A stretch of 64,000 bases of DNA from Ignelater luminosus (lineage: Eukaryota > Arthropoda > Insecta > Coleoptera > Elateridae). Below are positions 49,501-61,402 of this stretch, piece by piece. The notes beneath the pieces were generated by a model. The model made no database searches. It saw only the letters and a list, made by a program, of their open reading frames with translations, and had not been told where the DNA came from. Where the stretch lies: the NCBI GenBank assembly GCA_011009095.1, contig VTPC01000666.1:92400-156399 (forward strand). Reading direction: 5' to 3'. Numbering within the stretch: the stretch's first letter is position 1; each line of letters starts with the position of its first letter. A program made the translations under genes and the position numbers.

Positions 49501-52500
49501 GCCAGTTTCGAAAAATTTCAACAGAATTTTCATATTTACATATAACAATTTTTATCAATCTGTCAAGATAGTTGTGAATAATTTCAGAGAAACTGGAGGT
49601 GGTAATAGGAAGAAGGGATCTGGTAGACCTACAAAAAGAACGGTAGAAATTGTTAATAATGTTAGAGATATCATGCAGGCAACTCCTTCCATACCAATTA
49701 GAAAACTATCTCTCGAAATTGATTTATCATACAGTACATGTTGAACAATTTAACAAAAAATATTTGGTTATGTTTCCATAATTTAAGGATTACTTTAAGG
49801 CAATCTTTTAAACTTCCAAGGTTACCTTTGACTTGGGTTTTTTTGCTCTTACGGTACTAAAAACTAGTGCAGGTGAGTAGTGTTTACACAGCATTCCAAT
49901 ACTAGACTGGAATAATATATTTGATTAGAGGCTGTGTGTTATATCTTGGTGAATAAATGGATTTGTACATTCTACTACAGGCTTTTTTCTGAAGTAGGTG
50001 CACATCATTAAGGGTGCTCGCCAAGAAATAATATACATAATATAATACAATGAGAGGGCATATGATTCCTTATTGCATGGGGACAAATAATGCGATGTGG
50101 GCATTCCACACAAATTGTATAGTATACTTTTTTCTAGACTTTTTCTGTGAGTCTACGACTAAGCAAATATTGAAATAATATCTAATTGAAAATGCTCAAA
50201 TATCTTGAGATTAGATTCTTGAAGATGACACATTTCTGCTTATGACAGTTAATATCTATAAATAATTATGCAAATTTTTTGTCAAAGCACTCGGATTGGT
50301 GGATTTCATATGTTCACGGTTTTGTTTTTAGATTTTTATTAGATTTAATACTACATTACATGTCTACACAAGTTTAGTCAATGAGAGTATGTAGTATAGA
50401 GAGGCGTAGCTACTCACTCCAATAAATCGGACTGGAATTAGTACTGGATTGTAGCACTAAATATCAATTTATACCTTATTATTATTATTTATTTATAGCA
50501 TTTAATGGTCTTGGTTTATTCTTGGAAACACATAATAAACTTTTACTTTTGACAGTACTAGTTGTCTGATTCAAAGGCTACGTGAATAAAAATATAGTGT
50601 TTGAGCTGCATTATGAACTATGTCTTTGTGGATATATCTGGTATAGAATTGGTTCACGCACCACAGGGATCTAATAGTAGATTCTTAATGTCAAATGATT
50701 TGCTTCCCTAACTATTTTAGAGAAAAATTGTAAAAGGATTTTGTAGAAAAAAGAGTTACAGTACTGTACCTATACATGTTATGCTTTTTATTTAATTTTT
50801 CTTAAACAAAAAGAAGAATTAAAATTACAATTTCTGCAAAATCCTTAATAGTACATCTTAGATCACAGTAGATGAACCAATTCTATACCCAATATGTTAA
50901 TATGAACTTTCCTCCATGTCTTACTGAGCCGAGTTCACTTCTGAAGTTTGTTTTTTTATTTCAGTTATGGTATAGACAATTCAGGCAAAGTTTTATGCCT
51001 CTGGTGGCAGAGATGCTGAACTAAATTGATAGGCATTTGGGTTTATTTATGTATTGTTTACTGCATAGTTCAATTTTCAAGATGACTTAAGCTGTTATTT
51101 ACATAAAGTGAATATTTATTATTTATTCTTTGTGCTTTTGGTGCAGCTTCTTAAGCGCATTTTATTTTAAATATTTGTCATAAGTTCAACAACAGCTTCT
51201 AACCTGCTTAAACGTACCTGTAAATTTTCTCAATCTGCTTAAAATTACATTGCTGGCATTTAAAATTGCTGCAGATGCTCGGATTGCATTTAAATAAGTA
51301 AATATTTCGGAAAGAGTAAACCTTAGACTCACTTCTTTAGTATTTTGAATGGAATTATTCACACAATGAATGACAGGCAAAGTGCCTTCCTTCTCTGTGT
51401 GAAAATCAACTGATTTTAAGGTGTGCAAAAACTTAATTTGAATTGTCCATTATGCCTTTTATTCAAATTTCAGTTTTTGAGGTTACCTTGGGAGGAAAAC
51501 AAACCTATCGACCTCTTTCTTATCAATTACAAACTATATCTTTTATCCTTTTTTAATTGTCAAGTGATTTTAATATATTCATACAATACTACAATTAATA
51601 AAAGATGAAAATTGTGGTTTGTAATTGAATCGATAAGAAAGAGATAGATTGATTTACTCCCATGGCAGCCTAGAATTCCTTTACAGTTTTCTAGCTAACC
51701 ATGCCTTTATGGTTTTCTTTATTTTCCTTCAAAGATTCTTGCGAATTTCTTGATATTTGATTGTCCATATTCTGAAATTCTCATTGTTTGTTTATAAGGT
51801 GTAGAAATTCCTTCATCACCCATCTTTTATTTTTTCTTTGTGCTTTTGGTTCGAGATGTTCCGATGTACAGGCCGATTAAAATATCTTAACCATAACTTA
51901 ACATTATTTTATAACATAGTAGTTACAAATGATTTTTACTTTAGCTGTTTGCGACACAAATAAATCATGAAGAAATACGCAAAAGATGCATTACCTATGG
52001 TAAACAACATTCAAGACAATTTGCTCATTTGGTACCAAAGAAGAAAGATTGGTATGAACGTTTGAAGAAGTTAGGTGTCCATATGGTTGTGTGTAATGAA
52101 TTGGAGATCCAATTAATCTGTTGTACTTATAGGTGAACTAAAAATTCCTCCTTTTTTTCTAAATTTTGTGGAACTATAAAATACATTTTCAGTGTTGATA
52201 TAACATTATTTATTGCTGCCACTAATGACAAAAAAGAATTTTATCCCCTTACAAGATACAAAGGTGAGCAAAGACTATTATTATGTCAAATGGGAGAAGA
52301 TCATTATGATGCTGTATACCCCAAGGAACACATTGCTTCAGCAGGATTTTGTCAATGTAACACATTTTCAGACTCTTGTATTTTCTATTAAAGTTTTTAA
52401 TTTTTAGCTGTTGTTTATAATATGTTATACGAAAAAGTGTTTGAAATACCAGATGCGGAAGCTATAGCGCATAGTATGCTCCATGACAAGCAAACAAATT

Positions 52501-54090
52501 ATGTTACATATAGTCCTGAAGTAGTTACCCCCAAAAATGAGTCTAAAGATAATAAAATGGATTGTGACAATTCGAACCTGGTTGATCATGCTCAACAGTC
52601 TAGCATGTTGGCACCATTTCCTTTTAAAATAGCAAAGGCTCTGGATCCCAACATGTACAGAAATATTGAATATGATACATGGATCGAACAAAGACGAGGT
52701 AATTTATACTTTTATTTCTTTATAATAAAATAGTGGTGAGATATAATAATTTGTTTGGCAGAAATGCGTTTAGGTAACTGGTATTATGGTGATAACAATC
52801 TAATATTAGGAACACGATGCCTTTTAACTGTAGGTGATGAAGAATTGGAGTGCTACATTCAAACAATGTTTGAAGATGACTCAAGTAAATGTGAAGTATA
52901 CATAACCAAATTAGCTGAACGCTTGACTGTAAATTACACTGAGTTGAAACCTGAGATGAATGCAAAACCATGGCCTTTGCCGTATAGATTTTCAAGAAGT
53001 CAGTCAGCAACTACGTCAGAAACACCATCTGATAATGATCGTAAAAGCTTGCGTAAACGTAGGGAAAAAAAGCGTTCACAATATAACAATGAACAAAATG
53101 GTAAATTGGAAACCAAAGATGCTGCCACAGAAGTTAATGTTTCTAATTATGAAGGATATCCTTTGGTATAATTTTTACAACAATACTGTTGAATTGCTCT
53201 AATTTTATTTTATCTTGCAGCTTATGCAGAATTCACAAAAAGCACCCTCACCTGAGCAGCAACTTTCTGTAGTGGTAAACAAAGAAGCTTCAGAACCTGC
53301 TAAGGAAAGAAGTGGCACTCCGTTATCGGAAGCTGTATCTTGGGCACATTCGTCGGAGAGTCGACAAGAACCATATCAAAATGCTACAACTGAATGTATA
53401 ACTTATGAAGGTAAAAGAAATATTACTACTTCTATTGATTTCTTGAATTATCTTTAATATATTGCAGAAAATACAAATGAGGTTTATAATTATGCGTTTA
53501 CTGAACAAGAAAACACATATCCAGTAATGCCTGTGTGGCCATCTCCAGACCAATATGTAATGACACCTGATTCAGCAATCAGTGACGATGTTATGGTAAT
53601 GAGTGGAAAGCCAGAAGCTCCCCCGAAGTATGTGTATTTCCCTACAGATAGTGCCTATGCCTCTCCTACTTATCCATCGTCCGTTCCTTCTACTCCTTAT
53701 GCTATATCTCCTTTTCCAGTTGCTTTCAATAATGACAGAATGGTATGTTCTACTCCTGTTACCCTTGCTAGTGCACCACCAGATATGTATTCTGTGATGT
53801 ATCCTGTACCTACCCCTGGCACACCTGTGTATTATCCACCACCAGTGTCAGCACCTCCTCCACCGTTAAATCAACGGCCACCAGAATTTAATGTAATACC
53901 CACAGCACAGCCACCACCACTTCAACCTTATGCTATTTATACTCCTCCAACTTCCGAAGTGCCCTATTTAAATTCTGGAAGTTATGTGTATCCTGCTACA
54001 ACTCCACCTATGACCTATTACAATCATCCACATATCAATTCTCAAGGTTTTATATTCCCAGTACCTGCCACTGCACACAAAGGTGCTTAA
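46397..54090 (+). CDS. otu: Otu-like OTU-domain deubiquitinase with Tudor-like domain (whole coding gene, 7 exons)
   Basis: Coding join: 46397-46522, 51945-52132, 52193-52356, 52408-52698, 52762-53165, 53221-53410, 53468-54090; 1986 nt, 661 residues. The OTU peptidase core spans roughly residues 20-150: the active-site loop DETCLFRAV gives Asp31 and Cys34, and HYDAVY gives the catalytic His142. A Tudor-like segment follows at about residues 261-320 (from GNWYYGDNNLILGTRC). After a basic stretch (SLRKRREKKRSQ) the last exon is a Pro/Tyr/Ser/Thr-rich low-complexity tail of about 200 residues. This OTU-Tudor-disordered order is that of insect Otu and vertebrate OTUD4-like proteins, which remove ubiquitin chains; fly Otu is needed in oogenesis. 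The start ATG is in a fair context (AAAAATG) and the OTU motif begins soon after it. Vertebrate OTUD4-type naming is the alternative. Confidence 0.93.
46729..46890. mobile_element. MITE-like inverted repeat in otu intron 1
   Basis: GAGGGCTTCATAACATAGGA at the left and its inverse at the right (two mismatches over 27 bases) enclose about 108 bp. No clear target duplication. Confidence 0.65.
46990..47113. repeat. palindromic MITE-like repeat in otu intron 1
   Basis: Imperfect arms meet at a centre of GTTGATTGA / TCAATCAAC (3-base loop) and extend outward through TTTGGAG and TTGCCAC blocks to about 60 bp each. Confidence 0.55.
49567..49850 (+). pseudogene. mariner-like transposase N-terminal fragment in otu intron 1
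   Basis: It reads VNNFRETGGGNRKKGSGRPT then IRKLSLEIDLSYSTC, matching the N-terminal HTH domain of insect mariner-like transposases (FRETG..RPR, IRRLS.EIGLS). Stops follow. Only this domain remains. Confidence 0.65.
51477..51680. mobile_element. MITE with about 70-bp arms in otu intron 1
   Basis: Inverted arms share CTCTTTCTTATC, AATTACAAAC and CTTTTAT blocks (51477-51550 and 51600-51680). It lies 265 bp upstream of the exon 2 acceptor. Ends are not precisely defined. Confidence 0.6.
51945..52132 (+). CDS. otu: otu exon 2
   Basis: It runs from acceptor TTACTTTAG| to donor TATAG|GTGAAC and encodes residues 43-104 plus two bases of codon 105. It contains the middle of the OTU fold (LFATQINHEEIRKRC, LVPKKKDWYERLKKLGVHM). 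Confidence 0.9.
52193..52356 (+). CDS. otu: otu exon 3 (long form, catalytic His)
   Basis: It encodes residues 105-159, including VDITLFIAATN, then GEQRLLLCQMGEDHYDAVYP with catalytic His142. The distal donor (CAAT|GTAACA at 52357) is weak. A stronger consensus donor AAG|GTGAGC sits inside the exon at 52264; both leave the same phase. The long form is chosen because it keeps the conserved His motif of the family. Confidence 0.82.
52408..52698 (+). CDS. otu: otu exon 4
   Basis: The exon is 291 nt, phase 1-1, after acceptor AATTTTTAG|. It encodes SVVYNMLYEKVFEIPDAE and a linker rich in polar residues, ending near the start of the Tudor-like part. Confidence 0.9.
52762..53165 (+). CDS. otu: otu exon 5 (Tudor-like domain)
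   Basis: The exon is 404 nt and encodes residues 257-391. The Tudor-like segment is GNWYYGDNNLILGTRCLLTV through LAERLTVNYTEL. A Lys/Arg-rich stretch follows. It ends in phase 0 at CCTTTG|GTATAA. Confidence 0.88.
53221..53410 (+). CDS. otu: otu exon 6
   Basis: The exon is 190 nt after acceptor TATCTTGCAG| and encodes a polar, Ser/Glu/Gln-rich linker (residues 392-454). The donor is TGAAG|GTAAAA. Confidence 0.88.
53468..54090 (+). CDS. otu: otu exon 7 (Pro/Tyr-rich tail and stop)
   Basis: The exon is 623 nt after acceptor ATATTGCAG| and encodes residues 455-661 to TAA. It is low complexity with clusters such as YYPPPVSAPPPP and many Tyr/Pro/Ser/Thr. Fly Otu has a comparable low-complexity tail reported to drive condensation and enzyme activation; that role is only inferred here. 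Confidence 0.92.
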
Positions 54091-54660
54091 TGTTGTAGTA
54101 ATAATGAATCTTTATAAAATCATAATTAAGTAATTTTAGTGAATTACTTATTTCATGTTTTTTTTTGTGTGCAATTTGTTATGTTAATCGTTTATTTATG
54201 TATTTGTATATTTACAAAATTAAGATATCTATTTACAAATATATCAAAGCAATATAATTAAAACACTTCAAGAGATATGACGAATACTTAAACTATTTTA
54301 TTCAGATTTACTCTATTTACTGACGCGTATTCATTTCTTTTTGTACTGATTTAGGGAAGAAGTTATGTGTTAAGTTATTTAGATTTTTCTAATAATCGTC
54401 TAACGTTAAGGTGTATATTTGACTGATGAATCATTACAAACTGTGATTTTATAAATGGAGTAAAATGTGTTTCACTATAATTTATGTACAAGGCATTTTC
54501 GATAAAATTGGCTGTTTTGTAAAGAGTATTATTTTTAATTTCTTTAATATAAAAGAAGCAATCTTATTTCAGATTTATAGTTAGTTACTTTTTTAGAATT
54601 TTGTTGCTAATTTACTTTTGTAGTTTATTTGTTTTTGATATGAATAAAATTTACTTATCA
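54091..54660 (+). other. otu: otu 3' UTR with poly(A) signal
   Basis: AT-rich sequence follows the stop; the best AATAAA is at 54643-54648. No further open frame belongs to the gene. The transcript end is inferred. Confidence 0.5.
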
Positions 54661-56763
54661 CTTTTTTGTTCACTTTCTTCTTTTATGTTTTATTTGTTTG
54701 TTAGTAATGTTATTACAGATCAGATAGCAGTAAATTATTGAAAATATGGTAACATAGGGTATACAGCCAGAGACATTAGAATTGAAACAAATACTACACA
54801 TAGAATTACATAGGTTTATTTTTAATAATTGCAACTATATACTTTATACAGTGTCCACCAAAAAGTTATACCATATGGGAAAAATTCTCATTGAATGACT
54901 TATGAATCATCAGGTTTTGCTTGTTCCAAAACCAAAAATGACCTAATTAAAAGTAATTGTGTGGTCTCCAGTACCGTCAAATTTGACATTTTTAGAAGAA
55001 ATGTCTGAAAAATGGACTTATTTGACCGAATTTTGAAAAAAGTATGAGAAAAAAAATGCTTCTTTTGCAAGTTTTTGCTTGTATGCAAATTCGCAGAAGC
55101 CTACTGTGATTTTAATATAAACACTACCCTGAGGTACTCGTACTCTCTGGTTAATTAAGTGTGGAGAGGGGACAGAAGGGGAGCTGGCACTGTTATTTAT
55201 GCTGACATATTGGAATCTATTTGACAGATATAATGCAGTAGCTCTAATGCCATAGAAATCTAATTTATTTACACCTTCAAAAGCTTTACTTAGTAATTGT
55301 AGATTTTTAAGAACAAATACCGCTTGTAATTTTCTTTACATGAAAATATTTGTTATATTTTAAATTAATCATTCTCAGTTTTTCAAAACAATCCTAAGAA
55401 AATTACCGTCGTTATATCATAAAACATCCGTTTCAACATAGTTTGGGTATGGTTCGTGTGTTGAAAATGCAAATTTTAACAGCCAAAATCTACAAATTTA
55501 GTGTCGCAAGGGGTATTGAAACTTTTGCCACGTATAAATGACATTAATAAATGTATATATATATTCAGATTTTCAAGAAAATCTTAAGAAAATTTAGTGG
55601 TTTCTAGGTATGTTTACTTGGGAACGCCCTTAATAACATTAATTGATTATTTTATGTTAATAGTGGTGTGTTTAGGTTAAAAGAATTTTCCTGTCAGGAA
55701 AAGAAGTATTCCACTGCTAATGTAAATAATTATGTTTGTTAATTTATAACCCTACACGATTTTTAAGTGTTGAAAACATACAATATGCAATAGTACAAAA
55801 TTCGTTCGATACGCCACTGCCTTTTAGCGAGGTTTTTCTATGGTTTTTCCCGCCACGCAGATGTCGTCGCCAAAGTGGCTCTTTACATTTTGAAATAAAG
55901 TTTATATCGGCAATTACAGCCACGTTTTTCAAACAATTTCTTTAAGAGATGCAGGATGCAGTTTAAATAAAACTAACAAGCTATTGCACAAGTAAAGATC
56001 TTTTTTGATATATAGGAACAATTATAAATAATATACAATTAACCTGATTTAGAAAGACGAGTTTTACTATGTAAGTAAGCAGTCAAACCTTTTATTAATG
56101 TTAACTCATCTCGGTTTGCAATATGACTTTCGTAATAAAAGTTAGTTGGATACCAATTTATTTTTAATTTCTTATATTTAATTAGAAATTAGAGTTTTTT
56201 AAAATTAGTTTAAAATAATTTTAGATTTTTTTGGGGAATTAAAACTACATGTTTGTTTGAGGGTCGCCGTTTGATTTCTCGAATCTAGTTATGCTCTATT
56301 GTTAAGTCAGTTCTACGAGTTCTACCTTTAAAATTACCTGGATATGCTCTGAAGTACGTAAATTTCATCGTAGAAAACAGGAAATCAACTATGGTACTCT
56401 GCCGAATTGCAATGCAATCGCATGACGTAGTTTTGATGTCACATTCTAGAATTCGGACTCTGCCCGGCAAAGCGATCGCAAAAACGCATCATAAAATTGT
56501 CTTAAAAGACGATTGCTTTCGGATGCTGGAAATACTCCGTCCTTTTTATTGCATTGCATGCAGTACAATAAGTGGAAGTGAGACAACATAAAAATGGGCG
56601 CGCTATATGTTTAAAAAGCGACTTTGAGGGTAGGTAAACTTTTTAATAAAAGAATAATGTTTTAGCAAAAATTCTACTTTGTTAGAATCTCTTCATAATT
56701 CGAACGTTGTAAAAGAATTTCTGTTGAGAAATTTTTTTTTAATATTTCAAATTTAAATACGTA
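54661..56763. other. intergenic DNA after otu
   Basis: A possible mariner-type left end (CAGTGTCCACCAAAAAG, 54849) has no partner. Short open frames at 55736-55945 and 56391-56591 were not recognised. Confidence 0.35.
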
Positions 56764-56971
56764 CAGTCAACCATAAAGTAATGTCGCAAAATGATTTACA
56801 GTTTGGTATTTAATGTCTAAATTAATGACAATCTTTACAATCCATTAATACTAACTTAATAAAGTAATCTTGGTAAATCGATTACTATCTATGAAATGCA
56901 GAATGTGCCATTAAATGAGAAGGTAAAAGCTAAAATGTAAAACATTTTGCGACATTACTTTGAGTTGACTG
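56764..56971. mobile_element. 208-bp Tc1/mariner-type MITE
   Basis: The ends CAGTCAACCATAAAGTAATG and the inverse of CAGTCAACTCAAAGTAATGT share 30-bp inverted ends ending in GCGACATTACTTT/GTCGCAAAATG. TA flanks both ends (56762-56763, 56972-56973). Confidence 0.85.
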
Positions 56972-57541
56972 TACGTATACGTACACAATTAATTTAATTC
57001 ATGGTAGTATTGACTGGTTAATATTTAATTGTTACAGTAATGTATAAGAATTGTTTTTTTAATTTAAAATTGTTTATTTTGCTCCAAACTATCTTGTTTT
57101 ATTGTTATAAACTTCTTCAGAGGTGTATTATTTTCAATTTATGTTGTATTCTTTATTTTAAAAACTCATTGTAAGAAACTTGTATAATAAGAAATTGTTG
57201 TAGAAATAATAAGAGTAGGAATTCTATTTTTGTTTTCCTTTATTGCAAAAAATTTACAAATAAAAAAGACAGTCTTTATCCAGTACTATAATAATATTTA
57301 TACTATAAAATTTTTAAATATTTATTTTTCCCTCTGATAGATGAGAATGAAATCACATGAAATGGCAAACAAATGTCCAACTGTGTCTATATCATTTGTT
57401 AAATGTTACTGCAAACGTCGACCGATGACCTTGAAGTAATAGTTGGTGGGTAATACCGATATTTCCAACAGATGTCGCTACGCTAGTATCAGTGGCATAT
57501 GGTGTAATTTATTTATGGACATTATGAATTACTAGAAAGGC

Positions 57542-57906
57542 TAGGGTGACCATTCGTCCCGGATTTTCCGCGACAGTCCCGGATTAAAACCCCGTGTCCC
57601 GTATTAATATGTGTCCCGGAAAATGTGCCGAATTAGATAATTCACCATATCATGTGAATATTATAATATTCGATTATATTTTATTCGCGCGTCTCTGCGA
57701 ACGAATGCATTCACTCATTATTATCAATGTTTACTATTTAAATAAATATTATATAAAATGAATATTTTATTAATAAATTTCTGTTTTAAAATGACACTTT
57801 AAAAGATTTTTTCAAAAACAATTCGACGTCCACGTATTAACGTGTGCTTCGCACGTAATGGACGCTCTCTATCCCGCATTATGTTACGATAAAAATGGTC
57901 ACCCTA
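57542..57906. mobile_element. hAT-like element with TAGGGTGACCAT ends
   Basis: TAGGGTGACCATTCGTCCCGG at the left faces AATGGTCACCCTA at the right. The flanking octamers AGAAAGGC and AAAAAAGC match at 6 of 8, consistent with a diverged 8-bp duplication. No transposase. Confidence 0.55.
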
Positions 57907-57914
57907 AAAAAAGC

Positions 57915-59376
57915 TACCATTGCATTTTCTGCTATTAAATTTCATTTTACCAAATTTATAATGGCATTGTATTAAATTTAAGAAGAGGATATAAATCATG
58001 CACAAATATCCAAAGAAATCAAATTTATCACAATACATTTTAGTTACATTATTGTTCTTGTACTCAAATATCTATCTTCAATGATTACATTTAAATAAAT
58101 CAATAAACAAATTGGTTGTGTTTTCATATTTATTACTTGGTAATTTATAAATAAATTATTTTGTTACATATCTTTCTTATTTACATGTATTATGTACAAT
58201 TATTGTTTTTTTTATCAATAATTACATTAATATTATTTATCTTGTTTTTCAAAGACACATGTAAAATATTTATTTTATTATAACATTATCGTAGTTAATA
58301 GGAGGTAACAAAACTTATTCCTTACGTTTGTTTACGTTGGGAAATTAAAAAAATGCACACCGAATGTTTCATTATTCGCCCGACATCCCTTTACGACACA
58401 AATGCTTTTACAACTCATAATTGTAGCAAATAAAAGTAACTCAGGTATAGGTCTTGTTTACTTCCACGTGTAAGGCACTGATCTAACTTTGCTCGGCCGC
58501 TAGCTCGACGTTCGACCGTCGTGACATTTATTATAGAAACGCGAACCACCCTCCAACCCTGCTGGTTTGTTTACGAGCTAGTTTCCTGCTTTTTTAAGAG
58601 TTGTTTTACTTCTATAATCACTATACGTTGTAGATACCACAATGTTTTTAGGATTGGCAGTAATCAATATTCAATTTTCCGAAAGGACACGAAAAGAATG
58701 CAGTGATACGACAGAGTACAAAAAGCAATCGTTTCTCCTATTCCAGCGCATTGCATTCTGGCAGAGTTCCACCACAGATGAATTGAAGCGTGTTTAGTGT
58801 AAATTGTTACGGTTTTACGACATCCTGGACAAATCTTCTGGTTTTACTATGGGAATCACATGGGAACTGTAGTACGTAGTACTTGATTAGACACTATTGA
58901 ACTCTTCAGTCTCCTGAGCATGAGTCAAACACTGCTCGCGCGTCCAGCTCTAGTACAATATCTCGTATAGTACAGTCGTTGATTGGTACAGTATTTATTG
59001 CTTACATCGTTTTTGAAATTACTAACTTCAGGCGAGTCTAATGTTTAACTCTACAGAACTAATGTCTTTTTCAATGAAACAAATCATCTTTTATTTAATT
59101 CTAAACTAAAAAGTGTGATAACGGATTCAGTATGTTGGAGTATTTTATAAGAAATCTGCATATGTATTTGTAATAGTCAACAATTTTCGCATATAAATGC
59201 CATATAAAAATTTCCAGTTTTAGATAACACTACCATGCCTTATGATTATGAGGTTAATTTCGCTGAAATTCTTTATTCTGAGCGCTTGATCTCGTAGTAA
59301 CACTGTCATAGAAATCAAAAGAAATTTAAATTAGTTGTAAATTTTATACCTGCAGGCTGCCTAAGATTCTACAAAA
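57915..59376. other. intergenic DNA
   Basis: A somewhat CG-richer stretch at 58490-58960 could be regulatory, but no exon or open frame was recognised. Confidence 0.3.
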
Positions 59377-59378
59377 TA

Positions 59379-59735
59379 CAGAGTGATTGCAGTTGATTGA
59401 GGATGATTTGAATTTGGCTCCATGTTTAAATTATTTTCATGTTGGCACTACTTGTTTACTTTTTGCAGTGTTTTTGCCAAGGTTTTTGCAGTCTGTCAAG
59501 TCTGTGTTGCTTACAAGGTATAATAACAAACAAAACTATATAATCTCAAAAAAGATAGATTATGTTATTCTTATATTAGAAGTAATAAGCTATATTTTGA
59601 TCCGAATGACACAAATGACAATAAAATATGTAATTTGACAATTTATCCCCGGAGATTCCTCACTATAGCCAACCCACCACGTGAAAAATTTTGGCGCCAA
59701 ATTTAAACCATCCTCAATCAATTACAATCATTCTG
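59379..59735. mobile_element. 357-bp Tc1/mariner-type MITE
   Basis: The ends CAGAGTGATTGCAGTTGATT and (inverted) CAGAATGATTGTAATTGATT continue as GAGGATG...TTTGG; about 50-bp inverted ends. TA flanks both ends (59377-59378, 59736-59737). Confidence 0.85.
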
Positions 59736-59737
59736 TA

Positions 59738-60267
59738 TAGGCAATTCTTATGGTTAGACAACGGCAGTAACATTTCTATAGAAGCAACAAAAACAGAAAG
59801 ATTTCAATAGGTTTGTTCCATCCCCACTAACGATACTAAACGTCTGCGTGTTTGAGTGGTAGATGGTAAACAAAGATGACAGGTCCATAAGATTTGTATT
59901 CAAGGTCCGAAAATAATAATCGTAAACACATCATTATTATCCGCTGGCCCTGATTTCCATTGTGAATATTACAAAGGGCTTTATTGTGAAACTGCTTTTA
60001 GCTATTTGGTTCGATTATGGTGTATCCACACTAAATAGTTTTCAAAATACAAAAAGCAGTTTTCTTATCGATTTATATGAACAGCGAACACAGAAAATAC
60101 GGACAAAAGTTGATCAACAGAATTTGATTCTTGGATCAATCGATAACGAACTGCCAAGGAAGTTTTTATTGTTAGCGCAGAATTTTGTTTTATATCGATT
60201 TGAAGTCAATGCAGTCGAATTGATCACTTTTGACTTTGAACCATCGTAGTTAGCCGTACCTAATTAA
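59738..60267. other. intergenic DNA with one unassigned open frame
   Basis: An open frame at 59962-60249 (95 codons, plus strand) starts with a hydrophobic stretch but was not recognised and has no visible promoter or splice context. Confidence 0.3.
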
Positions 60268-60517
60268 AGGGTCCAGGGGAATAATGATGAATGTCACAAA
60301 AACATGAATTAGAGAAGTTTCAATTTATACGTATGTTCAAAACATTCATTGGTTCTTGCTGTTTTGTTGAGACATATTAGCTTATATTTTGATATAGTCA
60401 GCATTTATGCTCTGGATAATGTAAAAAATTTATAATATTCTACTATAGTAAGTAAATGGCACCACTAACTCAATTTAAGCATTTATGTTACATTCATCGG
60501 TATTCTCCTGGACCCTT
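60268..60517. mobile_element. 250-bp MITE with AGGGTCCAGG ends
   Basis: AGGGTCCAGGGGAATAATGA at the left and inverted AGGGTCCAGGAGAATACCGA at the right share about 32 bp (continuing to GATGAATGT). Flanks are TTAA and TCAA; superfamily not decided. Confidence 0.65.
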
Positions 60518-60752
60518 CAATTGTTCTCTTTTGCAAAATCTTTTTTTTTGTCTGAATATCTTAAACGATTAGCTACAAAAAAGCTCTGTTGAATACTCAA
60601 ATTTCTAAAAAGACGGAGAAACTCGACCGCTTTAAAACAATTGAAGGTAGCATGATAAAATGGTACCTAGGAATGAATTTCGTCAAAATTGCCAAAATCA
60701 ATCGGCAAGGTTTTGTATCCATTGCTTCCCATCGACACCTCTAAAGTTGCAT

Positions 60753-60990
60753 CTTTACCTTTCTGGGATGACGTCACAATTTGTCTTCTCGTTTTCTACT
60801 TAGTTAAACAACAGAAATAGAAAACAAAACAAAAAAGGCACCGCCTTTATTAATTTATCAGTTGACAGCATGAACGTTGAGACGGCAATGTCTTTACGTA
60901 TTTTAGTTATTTTCAGGGTTGTCAGGCTTGTTTTTGATTTAATCTAAGCCGTACGTAAAGTCACTGGATAATGAGGTCATCCCAAAAGGG
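60753..60990. repeat. inverted repeat with TGGGATGAC ends
   Basis: CCTTTCTGGGATGACGTCA near 60759 and the inverse of CCCTTTTGGGATGACCTCA near 60978 form about 20-bp ends. Confidence 0.4.
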
Positions 60991-61324
60991 TCAAAATTGG
61001 ATTATAAAGACTGCACGAACTTCGCCATTCCTGTAACGTCATCACTAGTAGTTTGATTTGCCCATGCTTCTACATGGCACGTGTATGATTTTGAAGTGAT
61101 TTTCATTAAAAAATAGTTATTTCTTTTAAATTATAATAATGCAAGTACGTTTTTTAATGTTGGTAAGTTAATTAGTAAAAGATAAAGCGTAAGAAAATAG
61201 TAATTCAAGATATAAAATTATAGCTCGCTCGGTCATAAACCGCGGGCTCGTCCAATAAAGTCTTACATTATGTAATGCATGTGACATAAATAACTATTAT
61301 AATGTACTTTTTCTATTTTGCGTT

Positions 61325-61402
61325 TAGAATAAGTCTATTCTAGCACCCAAATGACGTCATTTGAATGTTAGAATAAGTCGTTGGCGTGATAGAATAGACT
61401 AG
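61325..61402. repeat. palindromic segment around a perfect CRE-like site
   Basis: A 16-bp perfect palindrome CAAATGACGTCATTTG (61348-61363) is flanked by TAGAATAAGTC direct repeats and AGTCTATTCTA inverted repeats. Confidence 0.5.

Larger units (their letters stand above)
46523..51944 (+). other. otu: otu first coding intron (5.4 kb)
   Basis: This GT-AG intron separates the catalytic Cys exon from the rest of the OTU domain. It hosts several transposon remnants, listed separately (46729-46890, 46990-47113, 49567-49850, 51477-51680). Outside these I see only AT-rich sequence and short ATT repeats (for example 50477-50490). Confidence 0.8.

Noticed and set aside
59962-60249. Open frame of 95 codons as a gene
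   Set aside because: Unrecognised, with no promoter, splice or poly(A) context.
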